A stretch of 64,000 nucleotides of DNA from Pseudomonas sp. PH1b (GCF_000633395.1 NZ_AYMU01000002.1:248001-312000), one strand, 5' to 3'; shown: positions 1 to 8,401, counted from the stretch's first letter. Program-made: numbers and translations. The notes: generated by a model from the sequence alone, not told the origin.

Positions 1-2
1 TG

Positions 3-386
3 ACTTACGGCGTGGGGGCGAGTATCGGCCCGTTGGCGGCGGGGGTGCTGATGAAGCTGTTCGGCAGCCAGATGCTCTATGCCTTCTTCAGCTTCTTCGC
101 CGTGGTCCTGGTGTGGCGGATACGGCCGAAGGCGGTGACCAATCTGCACCAGGTGGACGATGCGCCGCTGCAGCACGTGGCGATGCCGGACAGCATGTCC
201 AGCTCGCCCCTGGTGGCGGCTCTTGATCCGCGGGTGGACGAGCAGGTGGTGCAGGATCAGATGCAGACCACTCCAGGCCCAGACGCTGCGCCGGCTACGG
301 AATCTACGCCAGAGGGCGATCAGGTGCCGGATGAGGTGCCGCCGGAGGACCCGGCTAGCGCAGATTTCAGTGGCGCCAGGCCCTAG
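3..386 (+). CDS. MFS transporter, C-terminal fragment (cut by window start)
   Basis: The reading frame is open from the first bases of the window and ends at 386, so only the last 127 or so residues are visible. The visible part starts with a glycine-rich helix (GASIGPLAAGVLMK) and continues into a second hydrophobic helix (YAFFSFFAVVLVW) followed by a basic WRIRPK stretch. This is the usual end of a 12-helix major facilitator permease. A hydrophilic acidic tail of about 80 residues rich in Asp, Glu and Pro follows and should be cytoplasmic. The substrate cannot be told from this piece. The gene converges on flgZ and the two share a terminator. Confidence 0.7.
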   Translation, partial: TYGVGASIGPLAAGVLMKLFGSQMLYAFFSFFAVVLVWRIRPKAVTNLHQVDDAPLQHVAMPDSMSSSPLVAALDPRVDEQVVQDQMQTTPGPDAAPATESTPEGDQVPDEVPPEDPASADFSGARP

Positions 387-390
387 TGGC

Positions 391-430
391 AAAAAAAACG
401 GGCAGTTGCCGCAAGGCACTGCCCGTTTTC
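391..430. terminator. Bidirectional terminator between MFS gene and flgZ
   Basis: An A-tract at 391-398 runs into a 12-bp perfect stem (395-406 pairs with 418-429, core ACGGGCAGT). T-tracts flank the stem on both strands, so it can stop the MFS transcript on the plus strand and flgZ on the minus strand. Confidence 0.9.
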
Positions 431-445
431 ATTGGCGCCTGATGA

Positions 446-1192
446 TCACATGTCGTCTTTGTCGAAGCGCCGTGCTTCACGCTGCAACTGATAGACGAAG
501 CGCTCGACCTGGCGTTGTACCAGGCCGCTCATGTTGTGGAAGCGTACGCCGGCAAAGGTGGTGTCGATTCGTTCCTCGTGGTGCAGGTAACGCAACTCGA
601 CCGGCGCTGTCATGCTGCCGAAGGGCAGGGCGGCGATAAAGCGCTCATAGACCTGGCCCAGTTGCAGGCGCGAGGAGATGTCGCCGTCGAAGCGCAGTTT
701 GCAGCCGGTGGCGGAAATATCCAGCAGCTTGCCGGTCAGGGGCGACTTGAGCTTTTCGCCGCCGAGTTCGATATCCACCAGCTGCGCCAGCTTCAATGCC
801 GCGCGGAAGGCGTTGCGGCGCTGGTGGTAGACCACTTCGTCCGGCAGGGTGGTGCGATAGCACCGGCCATTGTTGGATTCGTCGAGAGTGGGGACGCCGT
901 TGCTTTCCCAGGCGATGCGCACGCCTTCGTGAAAGCCTTCGACGCGAAACGGTTCCCCCGCCAGCATGAAGCGCTCGCCGTCGCGAGGAATCATCTCGTC
1001 AAGGGCGATCATGTTGCTGTCGCGGTCCACTTCCACCAGGTAGCTCTGAAAACGCTGGCTGCGCTCATGGAAAGTGATGATCAGCGGGTCGTGACTCTCT
1101 TGCAGCAGCCGCAGGTTGGAGGAAATCTCCAACGCAGTGGTGAACACCTTGGGTGGCTGCGGAGCATCTTCCGCGTTTGTGGCATTGAACAC
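446..1192 (-). CDS. flgZ: FlgZ, YcgR-type c-di-GMP flagellar brake protein
   Basis: Protein of 248 residues with an N-terminal YcgR domain (about 20-115) and a C-terminal PilZ domain. The c-di-GMP binding signature is visible as RRNAFR at residues 125-130 and DISATG at 158-163. The family acts on the flagellar motor and slows swimming when c-di-GMP is high. The start is GTG: the only nearby ATG is in another frame, and GGAG lies 11 bases upstream. It is the last gene of the flgM-flgN-flgZ series, but a hairpin with a T-tract lies between flgN and flgZ, so it may have its own promoter or be read through. Confidence 0.9.
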   Translation of the reverse strand: MFNATNAEDAPQPPKVFTTALEISSNLRLLQESHDPLIITFHERSQRFQSYLVEVDRDSNMIALDEMIPRDGERFMLAGEPFRVEGFHEGVRIAWESNGVPTLDESNNGRCYRTTLPDEVVYHQRRNAFRAALKLAQLVDIELGGEKLKSPLTGKLLDISATGCKLRFDGDISSRLQLGQVYERFIAALPFGSMTAPVELRYLHHEERIDTTFAGVRFHNMSGLVQRQVERFVYQLQREARRFDKDDM

Positions 1193-1228
1193 GGTTCATC
1201 AGTCTCCAGACAAAATACAACTACACGC

Positions 1229-1248
1229 AAAAACTGGCATTTTGCCAG
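1229..1248 (-). terminator. Intrinsic terminator between flgN and flgZ
   Basis: Read on the minus strand, CTGGCA-AAA-TGCCAG is a perfect 6-bp stem followed directly by five T. It lies about 40 bases after the flgN stop and 36 bases before the flgZ GTG. It should reduce flgZ transcription from the flgM promoter. Confidence 0.65.
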
Positions 1249-1288
1249 CATGTTTCACGGCTGGGTAGCACGCTCTCATTTTTGAGGC

Positions 1289-1756
1289 TCAAGCCTGACT
1301 GAGTGGGCGTGGCTTCGCAAGCATCGAGGTAGAGCCGCGGGCGTCGTATAGCGCAGGAGGTTCGCCACCGTTGAGGATCTTCAACTGGTTGGCAGTGGTG
1401 GCTTGTTGAATCTGGATCGAGCGGCCATTGAGTTCGTTGGCGGCTTGGCAATCGGCGAGCAGTTGAGTCAGCGTGCTGCCTTGCTCAAGCAGTTGCTCGC
1501 CCAGGCTCGAGTGGCTGGCCAGTTGCTCGAGGCCCTTGCGATTGGGTGGCAGGTCCAGGCTGGCAAGGATCTGCGTGCGCTTGCGGCCATGCTGTTCCAG
1601 CAATATGACCAGGGCTTGCTTCTGCGCCAGGATATCCTCCAGCAACGGCATGTCGCGGCCGTGCAGGGCAATGGACTCCGCCCGCAGCAGCTCCAGCAGC
1701 TGTTGCGCTGGAGCTAGGTCATCGTTGATCAGTTGCAGTAGGTTGGTGTCGTGCAT
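1289..1756 (-). CDS. flgN: FlgN flagellar export chaperone
   Basis: A 155-residue, mostly helical and Gln/Leu-rich protein lying directly downstream of flgM. FlgN binds the hook-filament junction proteins FlgK and FlgL in the cytoplasm and delivers them to the type III export gate. Size, predicted helical make-up (LLELLRAESIALHGRD, LLEDILAQKQALVILLEQH) and the flgM-flgN order fit the family. It begins 48 bases after flgM ends and probably shares the sigma-28 promoter upstream of flgM. The C-terminal tail, about 25 residues rich in Pro, Ser and Arg, is the least conserved part in this family. Confidence 0.85.
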   Translation of the reverse strand: MHDTNLLQLINDDLAPAQQLLELLRAESIALHGRDMPLLEDILAQKQALVILLEQHGRKRTQILASLDLPPNRKGLEQLASHSSLGEQLLEQGSTLTQLLADCQAANELNGRSIQIQQATTANQLKILNGGEPPALYDARGSTSMLAKPRPLSQA

Positions 1757-1804
1757 GGCTGGCCTTGGGGATTAAGCGTCCAAAAGCCTGGCGCGAGCCT
1801 GGGG

Positions 1805-2128
1805 CTAGCGCTGGGCTTCGAAGTTGAGCAGTTTGCTGGCTATACGGTTGCTGTCGACCTTATAGCTGCCATCGGCAATGGCTTGCTTCAACTCGGCCAC
1901 TCGGGCTTTGTCGACAGCAGGCTGATCGCGCAGCTTGTCAGTGATTTTCTGCAACTGTTGAGCCTCATTGCTGAGGTGAACCGATTCCCCGCTTTTGCTG
2001 GTCTCGGCGGCGCTTGCCAGCGGTGCGGACTTGTCGGCATCGCCGATATCCTTGCTGGTGCTGGTGCTGGTGCGCGTGCTGCCTGTCAGTGAAGGGGAGC
2101 TGTTTAAACGGCTGAAGTCGATGACCAT
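1805..2128 (-). CDS. flgM: FlgM anti-sigma-28 factor
   Basis: I place the start at the internal ATG ([10 protein letters not shown]), giving 107 residues. That is the usual FlgM length, and the ATG follows the sigma-28 promoter at a normal distance. An open frame reaches 39 codons further upstream but would run through the promoter. The N-terminal half is low-complexity Ser/Thr-rich, as expected for the disordered export signal. The C-terminal half ([11 protein letters not shown] to the end) is the helical FliA-binding part with the typical [17 protein letters not shown] motif. FlgM holds FliA until the hook is complete and is then secreted. Confidence 0.9.
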   Translation of the reverse strand: MVIDFSRLNSSPSLTGSTRTSTSTSKDIGDADKSAPLASAAETSKSGESVHLSNEAQQLQKITDKLRDQPAVDKARVAELKQAIADGSYKVDSNRIASKLLNFEAQR

Positions 2129-2166
2129 GATGAAGAAAACCTCTGGGTATTTGGACGCTTGCCATG

Positions 2167-2193
2167 TTTTCGGCCATACCCTGAAAAACTTTA
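2167..2193 (-). promoter_or_regulatory. Sigma-28 (FliA) promoter of flgM
   Basis: On the minus strand the sequence reads TAAAGTTT, 11 bases, GCCGAAAA. Known enterobacterial sigma-28 promoters are TAAAGTTT-N11-GCCGATAA, so only one base differs and the spacing is exact. It ends about 38 bases upstream of the flgM ATG. This would place flgM and flgN under FliA and create the standard negative feedback loop. Confidence 0.85.
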
Positions 2194-2279
2194 GGCTCAA
2201 TTGTCGACAAGCCAGCTCAGGTATCTGCGACCCTCTTTCGGCCACAGTTTAGGGAACGAGCGGGGGGAGCGCCAGTCAT

Positions 2280-3041
2280 CTACATGGCGACTTCCACCTG
2301 TCCGGGCGCGGTAACTCGGGCCTTGATCACCCGCTGCGAGTTGAGGTTCTTGACTCGGATCTGCTCGCTCATGCCGCCGTTGGACAGTGCTTCGCCGGGC
2401 ATCCGCACATTCAAGGTGCCACTGCGGGCCGAGATCACCACCTGATCGCCTTTGCGTACGACTTCAGCCTGCTCCAGGTGGGCTAGGGTGATGAGTTGGT
2501 CGGCGACCATTGGTCGGACAAGTTTCTGCCCAATGGCCTGGTCCACCGAGGTCAGGTAGCCCTGGTTGCTCAGGCTGATGTCCCGTTCCCGGAGTACCAC
2601 GTCGTCGGGTTCGATGATGCCGGCGCGCTTGAGCGGGCGCGAAGTGGTGACCACTTCGCGAAACAGCTTGACCTGGGCCGGCACGAATACGGTCCAGGGA
2701 GAGGTGCCTTCGCAGCGTACCTTGACCGTGACCCGTCCCAGCGGTTGTGCCGGGCTTTCCAGGCTCGCTGTCAATTCCTTGTCGCACGCAGGCATGCGCA
2801 TGCGAGGATCCAGCTGGTTGACCTGGATTTCATAGCGACCTTCCGTTTGACTGGTTGCCAGGTAGTCTTCTACCGTGAATTCAAGAAACCCTTGAGTGAC
2901 GCCGATAAGTAGATCAGGCAGGGTGACCGAATCAGCAACGGCAGGGCCGCCAGGGTTTAAAATGCACAACGCCGACAGCCCGCAGAGCAATGCGCGGTAG
3001 GGGGATGTCAGGCGTCGGAAAAATGTCGTTTTGGCGTTCAT
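2280..3041 (-). CDS. flgA: FlgA, periplasmic P-ring assembly chaperone
   Basis: Protein of 253 residues from the ATG at 3041. It begins with a signal peptide (basic MNAKTTFFRR, hydrophobic core ALLCGLSALCIL, likely cleavage after AVA). The mature part has the SAF domain (PLKRAGIIEPDDVVLRERD) and the C-terminal FlgA domain (VVRKGDQVVISARSG). FlgA helps FlgI assemble the P ring in the periplasm. It is divergent from cheV. The frame stays open far upstream, but that part is antisense to cheV and has no signal peptide. A sigma-54 promoter would start transcription only one base before this ATG, so the true start or leader is worth checking. Confidence 0.88.
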   Translation of the reverse strand: MNAKTTFFRRLTSPYRALLCGLSALCILNPGGPAVADSVTLPDLLIGVTQGFLEFTVEDYLATSQTEGRYEIQVNQLDPRMRMPACDKELTASLESPAQPLGRVTVKVRCEGTSPWTVFVPAQVKLFREVVTTSRPLKRAGIIEPDDVVLRERDISLSNQGYLTSVDQAIGQKLVRPMVADQLITLAHLEQAEVVRKGDQVVISARSGTLNVRMPGEALSNGGMSEQIRVKNLNSQRVIKARVTAPGQVEVAM

Positions 3042-3052
3042 AACAGTTAAAA

Positions 3053-3068
3053 AGCAAGCCTCGTGCCG
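3053..3068 (-). promoter_or_regulatory. Sigma-54 promoter of flgA
   Basis: On the minus strand the site reads CGGCACGAGGCTTGCT. The invariant GG and GC are 10 bases apart and the TTGCT element is perfect. The same 15-base core GGCACGAGGCTTGCT occurs in front of flgB at 5114-5128. Sigma-54 with FleQ or FleR is the known route for early flagellar genes in Pseudomonas. The predicted start is base 3042. Confidence 0.85.
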
Positions 3069-3116
3069 TTTAGCATTTAACGGGCGTCGGATCTTAAAGC
3101 TTTGGGGAGTCTGGGC

Positions 3117-4049
3117 ATGGCTGGTGTAATGGATTCGGTAAACCAGCGCACGCAATTGGTTGGGCAGAATCGCCTGGAGCTGTTGCTGTTCCGTCTGGAC
3201 GGTGGGCAGCTCTACGGGATCAACGTATTCAAGGTTCGCGAGGTGCTGCAATGCCCCAAGCTGACTTTGATGCCCAAGTCCAATCCTGTCGTGTGCGGTG
3301 TCGCGAATATTCGAGGGGCGACCATTCCGATCCTGGATCTGGCGATGGCTACGGGGTCTGGCGGGTTGCAGGATCAGAGCAATCCGTTCGTCATCATCAC
3401 GGAATACAACACCAAGACCCAGGGATTCCTGGTGCGCTCGGTGGAGCGTATCGTCAACATGAACTGGGAAGAAATCCATCCGCCGCCCAAGGGCACCGGA
3501 CGCGATCATTACCTGACGGCAGTGACCCGGGTCGATAACCAGTTGGTCGAGATCATCGACGTGGAGAAGATACTGGCCGAAGTCGCGCCCACCTCCGAGG
3601 CGATCTCGGTGGGCGTGGTGGATCTCGAGACCCAGCACAAGGCTGTTTCCCTGCGGGTGCTGACCGTCGACGATTCGTCGGTGGCACGCAAGCAGGTTAC
3701 CCGTTGCCTGCAGACGGTGGGGGTCGAGGTCGTGGCGTTGAATGATGGCCGGCAGGCGCTGGACTATCTGCGCAAGCTGGTGGATGAGGGCAAGAAGCCG
3801 GAAGAGGAGTTCCTCATGATGATCTCCGACATCGAAATGCCCGAAATGGATGGCTACACCCTCACGGCCGAGATTCGTAACGATCCACGCATGCAAAAGC
3901 TGCATATCATCCTGCATACTTCGTTGTCAGGGGTGTTCAATCAGGCGATGGTGAAGAAGGTCGGTGCCGATGACTTCCTTGCCAAGTTCCGTCCTGATGA
4001 CCTGGCATCCCGGGTAGTCGACCGGATCAAAGCAGCAGACCATAGCTGA
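3117..4049 (+). CDS. cheV: CheV chemotaxis coupling protein (CheW-receiver)
   Basis: Start chosen at ATG 3117 (MAGVMDSVNQ) because GGGGAG lies seven bases upstream; a TTG five codons earlier overlaps that ribosome site. The 310 residues hold a CheW-like domain (about 15-165, with LFRLDGGQLYGINVFKVREV) and a receiver domain from about residue 180. The acidic pair is in TVDDSS and the phosphoacceptor Asp in SDIEMPEMDG near residue 238. CheV couples chemoreceptors to CheA and its receiver serves adaptation or phosphate sink. It is followed by cheR with 43 bases between, a likely two-gene unit. Confidence 0.93.
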   Translation: MAGVMDSVNQRTQLVGQNRLELLLFRLDGGQLYGINVFKVREVLQCPKLTLMPKSNPVVCGVANIRGATIPILDLAMATGSGGLQDQSNPFVIITEYNTKTQGFLVRSVERIVNMNWEEIHPPPKGTGRDHYLTAVTRVDNQLVEIIDVEKILAEVAPTSEAISVGVVDLETQHKAVSLRVLTVDDSSVARKQVTRCLQTVGVEVVALNDGRQALDYLRKLVDEGKKPEEEFLMMISDIEMPEMDGYTLTAEIRNDPRMQKLHIILHTSLSGVFNQAMVKKVGADDFLAKFRPDDLASRVVDRIKAADHS

Positions 4050-4092
4050 GGGCATCAGCCCCTGGCGAACATAGATTTAAGAGGCGGCAGCA

Positions 4093-4920
4093 TTGTCTAC
4101 GGGTAATTTGGATTTTGAACAGTTCCGGGTCTTCCTGGAAAAAGCCTGTGGTATTTTGCTCGGGGAAAACAAGCAGTATCTCGTCTCGAGCCGTCTCAAC
4201 AAACTGATGGAGCAGCAAGGCATAAAGTCCTTGGGTGAGCTGGTTCAGCGTATTCAGACCCAGCCACGCAGCGGTTTGCGCGAGATGGTCGTGGATGCGA
4301 TGACGACCAACGAAACCTTGTGGTTTCGTGACACCTATCCGTTCGAGGTGTTGAAGAACAAGGTGCTTCCCGAAGCCATCAAGGCCAATCCCAACCAGCG
4401 TTTGCGGATCTGGTCGGCGGCTTGCTCCTCGGGGCAGGAGCCTTACTCGTTGTCGATGTCCATCGATGAGTTCGAGCGCAGCAACATGGGCCAGTTGAAG
4501 ATGGGCGTGCAGATCGTTGCCACTGATCTGTCCGGAACCATGCTCAACAATTGCAAGACTGGCGAATATGACAGTCTGGCGATTGGCCGTGGCTTGTCGG
4601 CCGAGCGTCTGCAGCGCTATTTCGATCCCAAGGGGCCGGGGCGCTGGGTGGTCAAGGCGCCGATCAAGAGCCGGGTGGAGTTTCGCTCGTTCAATCTGTT
4701 GGACAGCTACGCCAGCCTGGGCAAGTTCGACATCGTGTTCTGCCGCAATGTGCTGATCTACTTCTCGGCCGAGGTCAAGAAGGACATCCTGATGCGTATC
4801 CACAGCACCTTGAAGCCAGGTGGTTACCTGTTCCTGGGAGCTTCCGAAGCGCTCAATGGCTTGCCGGATCACTATCAGATGGTGCAGTGCAGTCCTGGGA
4901 TCATTTACCAGGCGAAGTAA
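4093..4920 (+). CDS. cheR: CheR chemoreceptor glutamate methyltransferase
   Basis: The 275-residue protein starts with TTG (GAGGCGGCAGCA lies just upstream); no ATG fits the conserved N-terminus. An N-terminal helical domain (FRVFLEKACGILLGENK) precedes the SAM-binding domain with WSAACSSGQEPYS near residue 115 and FDIVFCRNVLIYF near 215. The NETLWFRD motif is typical of CheR. It methylates receptor glutamates using S-adenosylmethionine for adaptation. The gene ends in a strong terminator, which separates it from the flgB operon. Confidence 0.93.
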   Translation: MSTGNLDFEQFRVFLEKACGILLGENKQYLVSSRLNKLMEQQGIKSLGELVQRIQTQPRSGLREMVVDAMTTNETLWFRDTYPFEVLKNKVLPEAIKANPNQRLRIWSAACSSGQEPYSLSMSIDEFERSNMGQLKMGVQIVATDLSGTMLNNCKTGEYDSLAIGRGLSAERLQRYFDPKGPGRWVVKAPIKSRVEFRSFNLLDSYASLGKFDIVFCRNVLIYFSAEVKKDILMRIHSTLKPGGYLFLGASEALNGLPDHYQMVQCSPGIIYQAK

Positions 4921-4940
4921 CTGTCACTTGCCGCAATGCA

Positions 4941-4967
4941 AAAGGAGGCCTTCGGGCCTCCTTTTTT
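4941..4967 (+). terminator. Terminator after cheR
   Basis: AAAGGAGGCC-TTC-GGGCCTCCTTTTTT forms a strong GC stem followed by six T, starting 21 bases after the cheR stop. Confidence 0.92.
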
Positions 4968-5111
4968 GTGCGCGACATTTCATCCTGGGCAAGTGGAAGG
5001 CGGCAGGGTGATTGCCGCTTTGCCGGCGTTTTGCGGAAATCCATTGCCGCTTTTCTGGCATTGCCGCCGGGCGGACCGTCAATAACCCCTTGATTTATGG
5101 GCTTTGGTGAC

Positions 5112-5128
5112 TTGGCACGAGGCTTGCT
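5112..5128 (+). promoter_or_regulatory. Sigma-54 promoter of flgBCDE
   Basis: TTGGCACGAGGCTTGCT matches the sigma-54 consensus TGGCACG-N4-TTGCW at every fixed base (GG at 5114-5115, GC at 5126-5127). The predicted start near 5139 leaves a leader of about 33 bases before flgB. Confidence 0.93.
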
Positions 5129-5171
5129 ATATCCAGATTACGAAAAATCAGGTCACCCGAAGGTTTCCGAC

Positions 5172-5579
5172 ATGAGCATCAGCTTCGATAAAGCGCTCGG
5201 CATCCACGAGCAGGCTCTTGGCTTTCGCGCCAAGCGTGCCGAAGTATTGGCCAACAACATCGCCAACGCCGATACCCCGAACTACAAGGCTCGGGACCTG
5301 GACTTCTCTGCCGTGCTCGCCGAGCAGAACGACAAGGCCAAGAACGGCTCTTTCGCGTTGAACATGACCAATAGCCGGCATATCGAAGCACAGGGCTTGA
5401 GCAGTGGCGATGAGTCGCTGCTGTATCGCACGCCGATGCAACCCTCGATTGACCAGAACACCGTGGACGCGCAGCTCGAGCAATCGAGCTATGCGCAGAA
5501 CTCGGTGGACTTCCAGGCCAGCTTCACGCTGCTCAACAGCAAATTCAAAGGGCTGGTTTCAGCCCTGCGCGGAGAGTAA
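5172..5579 (+). CDS. flgB: FlgB flagellar proximal rod protein
   Basis: Start at ATG 5172 (MSISFDKALG); the frame is open further upstream but that part contains the promoter. The 135 residues show the rod/hook N-terminal motif (RAEVLANNIANADTPNYKARD) and the C-terminal coiled-coil region ending in NSKFKGLVSALRGE. FlgB is a proximal rod subunit of the basal body, exported by the flagellar type III system, so it has no Sec signal peptide. First gene of flgBCDE, three bases before flgC. Confidence 0.95.
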   Translation: MSISFDKALGIHEQALGFRAKRAEVLANNIANADTPNYKARDLDFSAVLAEQNDKAKNGSFALNMTNSRHIEAQGLSSGDESLLYRTPMQPSIDQNTVDAQLEQSSYAQNSVDFQASFTLLNSKFKGLVSALRGE

Positions 5580-5582
5580 TCC

Positions 5583-6026
5583 ATGTCCCTTGCCAGTGTT
5601 TTCAATATTGCCGGTAGTGGCATGAGTGCTCAGACCACCCGCCTGAACACCGTCGCCAGTAACATTGCCAACGCCGAGAGCGTGTCGTCGAGCATCGACC
5701 AGACCTATCGCGCCCGTCACCCGGTATTCGCCACCATGTTCCAGGGCGCGCAGAGCGGTGGCAGCGATTCGCTGTTCCAGAACCAGGATGCTGCCGGTCA
5801 AGGCGTGCAGGTGCTGGGTGTGGTCGAGGATCAGAGCAACCTCGAAGCCCGTTACGAGCCTAACCATCCGGCCGCTGACGCCAAGGGGTATGTCTACTAC
5901 CCCAACGTCAACGTGGTGGAAGAAATGGCGGACATGATTTCTGCCAGCCGCTCATTTCAGACCAATGCTGAAATGATGAACACCGCCAAAACCATGATGC
6001 AGAAAGTCCTGACCCTCGGTCAGTGA
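5583..6026 (+). CDS. flgC: FlgC flagellar proximal rod protein
   Basis: Protein of 147 residues with N-terminal rod signature (AGSGMSAQTTRLNTVASNIA) and the C-terminal SFQTNAEMMNTAKTMMQKVL motif of the FlgBC/FlgG/FlgE family. The motif YVYYPNVNVVEEMADMI is characteristic of FlgC. It forms the proximal rod together with FlgB and FlgF. It lies three bases after flgB, so the two are probably translationally linked. Confidence 0.95.
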   Translation: MSLASVFNIAGSGMSAQTTRLNTVASNIANAESVSSSIDQTYRARHPVFATMFQGAQSGGSDSLFQNQDAAGQGVQVLGVVEDQSNLEARYEPNHPAADAKGYVYYPNVNVVEEMADMISASRSFQTNAEMMNTAKTMMQKVLTLGQ

Positions 6027-6041
6027 TAAGGGGCGAATCCA

Positions 6042-6770
6042 ATGAGCGTTACTGATACCACCAACGCCCCATCCCTCAAGGATATTCTGGCGAACTCGTC
6101 GAAAAAGACGAGCAACACCAGTCCCGACGGCTTGGCGGCGGCGACCAACAGCGCTACCGGCAAGCAGGCCCTGGGCAAGGACGCGTTCCTCAAGCTGCTG
6201 GTAACCCAGCTGAACAACCAGAACCCGCTCGATCCTCAGGACAACAGTGCATTCGTTGCCCAGCTGGCGCAGTTCTCCACGCTGGAGGGGATCACCACCC
6301 TCAACACGTCGGTGAACTCGATCACGGGCAACTACAAATCGTCCCAGGCCCTGCAGGCTTCGTCCCTGGTCGGTCGTTCGGTAATCGTCCAGACCGGTAC
6401 CACCCAGGTGGACACGAGCAAGAGCATGAACGGTTCGGTCAGCGTTCCGTCCAGCGTGAGCTCGGTCAAGGTGACGATCACCGACAAGGATGGCAACACC
6501 ATCAAGACCATCGACATGGGCAGCCAGAAGGCCGGCAATGCCAGCTTCGTCTGGGATGGCACCAAGACCGACGGGACCAAGGCCGATCCTGGCAACTACA
6601 CCTTCAAGGCCAGCACCAGCATCGATGGCAAGGGCACTGACCTGATCACCTATCTGCCGGCGACGGTCAACAGCGTCACCATCAGTCAGACCGGGGGCGA
6701 GTTGATGTTGAACCTGGCTGGCCTGAGCAGCCCGATTGCCCTGTCCAAAGTACAAACTATTGGTATCTAG
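6042..6770 (+). CDS. flgD: FlgD hook-capping scaffold protein
   Basis: The 242-residue protein has the FlgD N-terminal signature GKDAFLKLLVTQLNNQNPLDP followed by a Ser/Thr-rich linker. A FLIG-like Ig/tudor region (SSVKVTITDKDGNTIKTIDMG, FVWDGTKTDGTKADPGNYTF) comes after it. FlgD caps the growing hook and is discarded when the hook is complete. The start is ATG 6042 with AAGGGG eleven bases upstream. It lies 15 bases after flgC in the same operon. Confidence 0.94.
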   Translation: MSVTDTTNAPSLKDILANSSKKTSNTSPDGLAAATNSATGKQALGKDAFLKLLVTQLNNQNPLDPQDNSAFVAQLAQFSTLEGITTLNTSVNSITGNYKSSQALQASSLVGRSVIVQTGTTQVDTSKSMNGSVSVPSSVSSVKVTITDKDGNTIKTIDMGSQKAGNASFVWDGTKTDGTKADPGNYTFKASTSIDGKGTDLITYLPATVNSVTISQTGGELMLNLAGLSSPIALSKVQTIGI

Positions 6771-6799
6771 AGCCGACTAACCGGCACAAGGAGTGGAAT

Positions 6800-8140
6800 A
6801 TGTCTTTCAATATCGGCCTTAGCGGTCTCTATGCTGCCAACAAACAGCTCGACGTTACCGGCAACAACATTGCCAACGTTGCGACCACTGGCTTCAAGTC
6901 TTCCCGTGCGGAATTCGCCGACGTGTACTCCGCTACCAAGCTGGGCAGCGGCACCCAGGTGGTGGGTAACGGCGTGCGCCTGGCCAACGTTTCCCAGCAG
7001 TTCACCAACGGTGAAATCAACAACACGGGCAACGTGCTGGACATGGGTATCCAGGGGCAAGGTTTCTTCGTGTTGAGCACCAATGGCTCGCTGACCTACA
7101 CCCGTGCCGGTACCTTCAAGACCGACAAGGAAGGCTACATCACCAACAGCGATGGCACTGCGCGCCTGCAAGGCTATGCCGTGGACGCCAACGGCAAGAT
7201 CATCAACGGTGTGCTGACCGACCTGCGGATCGATACTTCGAACCTGGCGCCCAAGCCTACCGACTCGATCTCGTCGACCATCAACCTGGACTCCAACGCT
7301 GATGTGATCAATGTGGCTTCGACCTCGCCTGCGTACGTGTTCAACCCGAACGACAACACCACCTACACCAAGCAGTTCAGCACCCCGGTCTATGACAGCC
7401 AAGGCAACAAGCACGTCATGGACCAGTACATGATCAAGTCGGGCCCCAACACCTGGCAGACCTACACCCTGATCGAGGGTCGTAATCCGGATGGCACGGC
7501 GTTCAGCATGAGCAACCAGGCCCCGATTACCATGACCTTCGACTCCTCGGGCAAGCTGAAGACTCTGGCTGCGCCAACTCCACCTGCCACCAGCCAATTC
7601 ACGGTCAGCGGTAACAGCATTGTCATGTCGGCTGCTGCCTGGACTCCGGGCTCCGTCGTCAACGGCGTCTTTACTCCAAACGGTGCCAAAGGCGCGGCGA
7701 ACGGTGTCAGCATCGACATGACCAAGACCGGTTCGGTATTCGGCGACAGCAACCGTTCGGTGATCGCGCAGAACGGCTACTCCACTGGCCAGATCAGCAG
7801 CCTGACCATCGACGGTACCGGCGTCATGCTGGCCAACTTCAGCAACGAGCAGACCAAGCCGATCGGTCAGATCTCCCTGGCCAGCTTCACCAACGAGCAA
7901 GGCCTGCAGCCGGTAGGCGGCACCAGCTGGAAAGAAACCTACGCTTCCGGTATCCCGGGTTATGACGCGCCGAAGACCGGCACGCTGGGGGCGATTGCTT
8001 CCAACTCCCTGGAAGAGTCCAACGTCAACCTGACCAACGAGCTGGTGAACCTGATCAAGGCCCAGAGCAACTATCAGGCGAACGCCAAGACCATCTCCAC
8101 CCAGAGCACCATCATGCAGACCATCATTCAGATGACCTGA
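6800..8140 (+). CDS. flgE: FlgE flagellar hook protein
   Basis: Protein of 446 residues starting MSFNIGLSGLYAANKQLDVT with the shared axial-protein motif TGNNIANVATTGFKSSRAEF. The central hook domain contains GQGFFVLSTNGSLTYTRAGTF, and the C-terminal motif LEESNVNLTNELVNLIKAQ is typical of hook proteins. A clear AAGGAG site precedes the ATG. It is the last gene of the operon here. A terminator follows directly, so flgF and later rod genes must lie elsewhere. Confidence 0.96.
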   Translation: MSFNIGLSGLYAANKQLDVTGNNIANVATTGFKSSRAEFADVYSATKLGSGTQVVGNGVRLANVSQQFTNGEINNTGNVLDMGIQGQGFFVLSTNGSLTYTRAGTFKTDKEGYITNSDGTARLQGYAVDANGKIINGVLTDLRIDTSNLAPKPTDSISSTINLDSNADVINVASTSPAYVFNPNDNTTYTKQFSTPVYDSQGNKHVMDQYMIKSGPNTWQTYTLIEGRNPDGTAFSMSNQAPITMTFDSSGKLKTLAAPTPPATSQFTVSGNSIVMSAAAWTPGSVVNGVFTPNGAKGAANGVSIDMTKTGSVFGDSNRSVIAQNGYSTGQISSLTIDGTGVMLANFSNEQTKPIGQISLASFTNEQGLQPVGGTSWKETYASGIPGYDAPKTGTLGAIASNSLEESNVNLTNELVNLIKAQSNYQANAKTISTQSTIMQTIIQMT

Positions 8141-8167
8141 TGCGGGATCGCTCAAAGGCTGTGCAGA

Positions 8168-8191
8168 AAGCCCCTCGATGAGGGGCTTTTT
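8168..8191 (+). terminator. Terminator after flgE
   Basis: AAGCCCCTC-GAT-GAGGGGCTTTTT forms a 9-bp stem with a T-tract, 28 bases after the flgE stop. It closes flgBCDE. Confidence 0.92.
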
Positions 8192-8399
8192 CATGGGCGG
8201 TCAGAAAGTGCCGCCCAAGCGACTGTCATGCTGCCGGGTGGAAGTGGGAGAGGCGTAGGGGATTGGTAAGCCGCTGCATTTGCAGGAGGCGGCCTGGATC
8301 GGGCTGGTGGTGTTGCAAGGTGTGGATGGCCGTATCTCAAGGGCTTGGTATGACGGGATAGAGGCGGGGCAGAAGTGCTTGGCGGCGGCAGCCAGGCAA
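8192..8399. other. Non-coding gap between flgE and nrdA terminators
   Basis: About 200 bases lie between two convergent terminators. Open frames here have no ribosome site and no recognisable domain. In P. aeruginosa nrdB follows nrdA, but here the gap holds no nrdB remnant that I can detect. Confidence 0.6.
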
Positions 8400-8401
8400 A
8401 A

